From assembly GCA_029068025.1 (NCBI GenBank), contig JAIEDJ010000005.1, positions 1 to 5,726 on the forward strand: DNA of 5,726 bases, read 5' to 3'. Position 1 is the first letter of the stretch. The number at the start of each line of letters is the position of its first letter. Below are positions 5,426-5,726 of this stretch, piece by piece. Below the pieces are notes generated by a model that had not been told where the DNA came from, made no database searches, and worked only from the letters and a program-made list of their open reading frames with translations. This DNA comes from Oscillospiraceae bacterium (GTDB lineage Bacteria; Bacillota; Clostridia; Oscillospirales; Ruminococcaceae). The position numbers were made by a program, and so were the translations under genes.

Positions 5426-5726
5426 GGGGGTGCCGTAATGAAAAAGATCGTTTCAATTCTCTGTACTGCGGCGTTTATCGCTTTTCTGACCGGCTGTAAC
5501 GACGGCGAAAAGTCCGATCCTTTAAGTGACCAGCAGATATCTTCGCCTGTATCGGACGGCGCGAATAATTCCGACGCTCCCGGCGGATCGGGAAGCTCCG
5601 ACAATCCAAGCGGTTCGGACAACTCCGACAACGCTCCCGAGCCGAAAAAGCCCGACGGAGAGCCTACTTTCCTGACCTGCCCGGACGGAACTCCGATCTA
5701 TACCTCGGAAATAAGCGAGATATACA
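4481..5726 (+). repeat. Tandem gene duplication with a 1035-base period
   Basis: Bases 4481-4691 and 5516-5726 align without gaps at a constant offset of 1035, with about 22 differences in 211 positions (about 90% identical). Similarity starts just after the lipid-attachment Cys codon; the signal-peptide regions before it differ in sequence and in length. The right copy is cut by the window edge, so the full extent is not visible. Confidence 0.85.
5438..5726 (+). CDS. Secreted lipoprotein, second tandem copy (runs off right edge)
   Basis: Ninety-six codons are visible from an ATG at 5438 that follows AAGGGGG (5424-5430) by 7 bases; that ribosome site overlaps the stop codon of the gene before, so the two are probably translated together. 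The signal peptide MKKIVSILCTAAFIAFLTGC has a clean LTGC lipobox with Cys20. The linker and the domain start (EPTFLTCPDGTPIYTSEISEIY) nearly match the preceding gene. A Cys replaces Arg in PTFLTCPDG. The signal peptide resembles the left-edge lipoprotein's (MKKILAILC) more than that of its own paralogue. Function is unknown, presumably the same as the first copy. Confidence 0.85.
   Translation, partial: MKKIVSILCTAAFIAFLTGCNDGEKSDPLSDQQISSPVSDGANNSDAPGGSGSSDNPSGSDNSDNAPEPKKPDGEPTFLTCPDGTPIYTSEISEIY

Overview
The window looks like chromosome from a moderately GC-rich low-GC-phylum Firmicute, most likely a gut Clostridia of the Ruminococcaceae/Oscillospiraceae type. This rests on strong GGAGG-type ribosome binding sites, the sigma-factor N-terminal signature (MEDQKIVELYFKRDENAI), Ser/Asp/Asn-rich lipoprotein linkers, and a GC-rich hairpin repeat of a kind I associate with these genomes. 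The assignment is inference; there is no taxonomic marker gene here.

Layout, left to right. (1) On the minus strand, the first 167 codons of a lipoprotein gene run off the left edge; it has a strong RBS and a candidate ECF-type promoter. (2) On the plus strand there is a small stand-alone DEDDh (DnaQ/RNase T-like) exonuclease starting at a GTG. (3) On the minus strand, convergent with it, there is a single-domain alpha/beta-hydrolase esterase of the BesA/IroE/esterase D type. (4) A gene-free stretch of about 330 bases (1950-2278) holds three GC-rich hairpins, a long A/T-tract hairpin, a candidate ECF promoter and a 16-base perfect palindrome. (5) On the plus strand an apparent operon follows: an ECF sigma factor, a single-pass membrane protein that is probably its anti-sigma factor, a complete lipoprotein, and the start of a second lipoprotein that is its tandem duplicate and runs off the right edge.

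The most coherent reading is a cell-envelope signalling locus. The sigma gene is preceded by TGTAAC-N17-CGTT, and the lipoprotein gene at the far left by TGTAAC-N17-CGTC on the minus strand, with identical spacing. The second matches the consensus known for Bacillus subtilis SigX (TGTAAC-N17-CGWC). The sigma factor may therefore drive its own operon and the outlying lipoprotein gene, so that its output is three surface lipoproteins. The putative anti-sigma protein has a short cytoplasmic N-terminus, one transmembrane segment and about 380 extracytoplasmic residues of no family I recognise.

Two duplications stand out. The sigma gene begins with an in-frame, diverged copy of its own RBS plus the first ~20 codons. 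The two lipoproteins at the right share ~90% identical DNA from just after the lipid-attachment cysteine onward but have unrelated signal peptides. No tRNA, rRNA, CRISPR array or transposase was seen.
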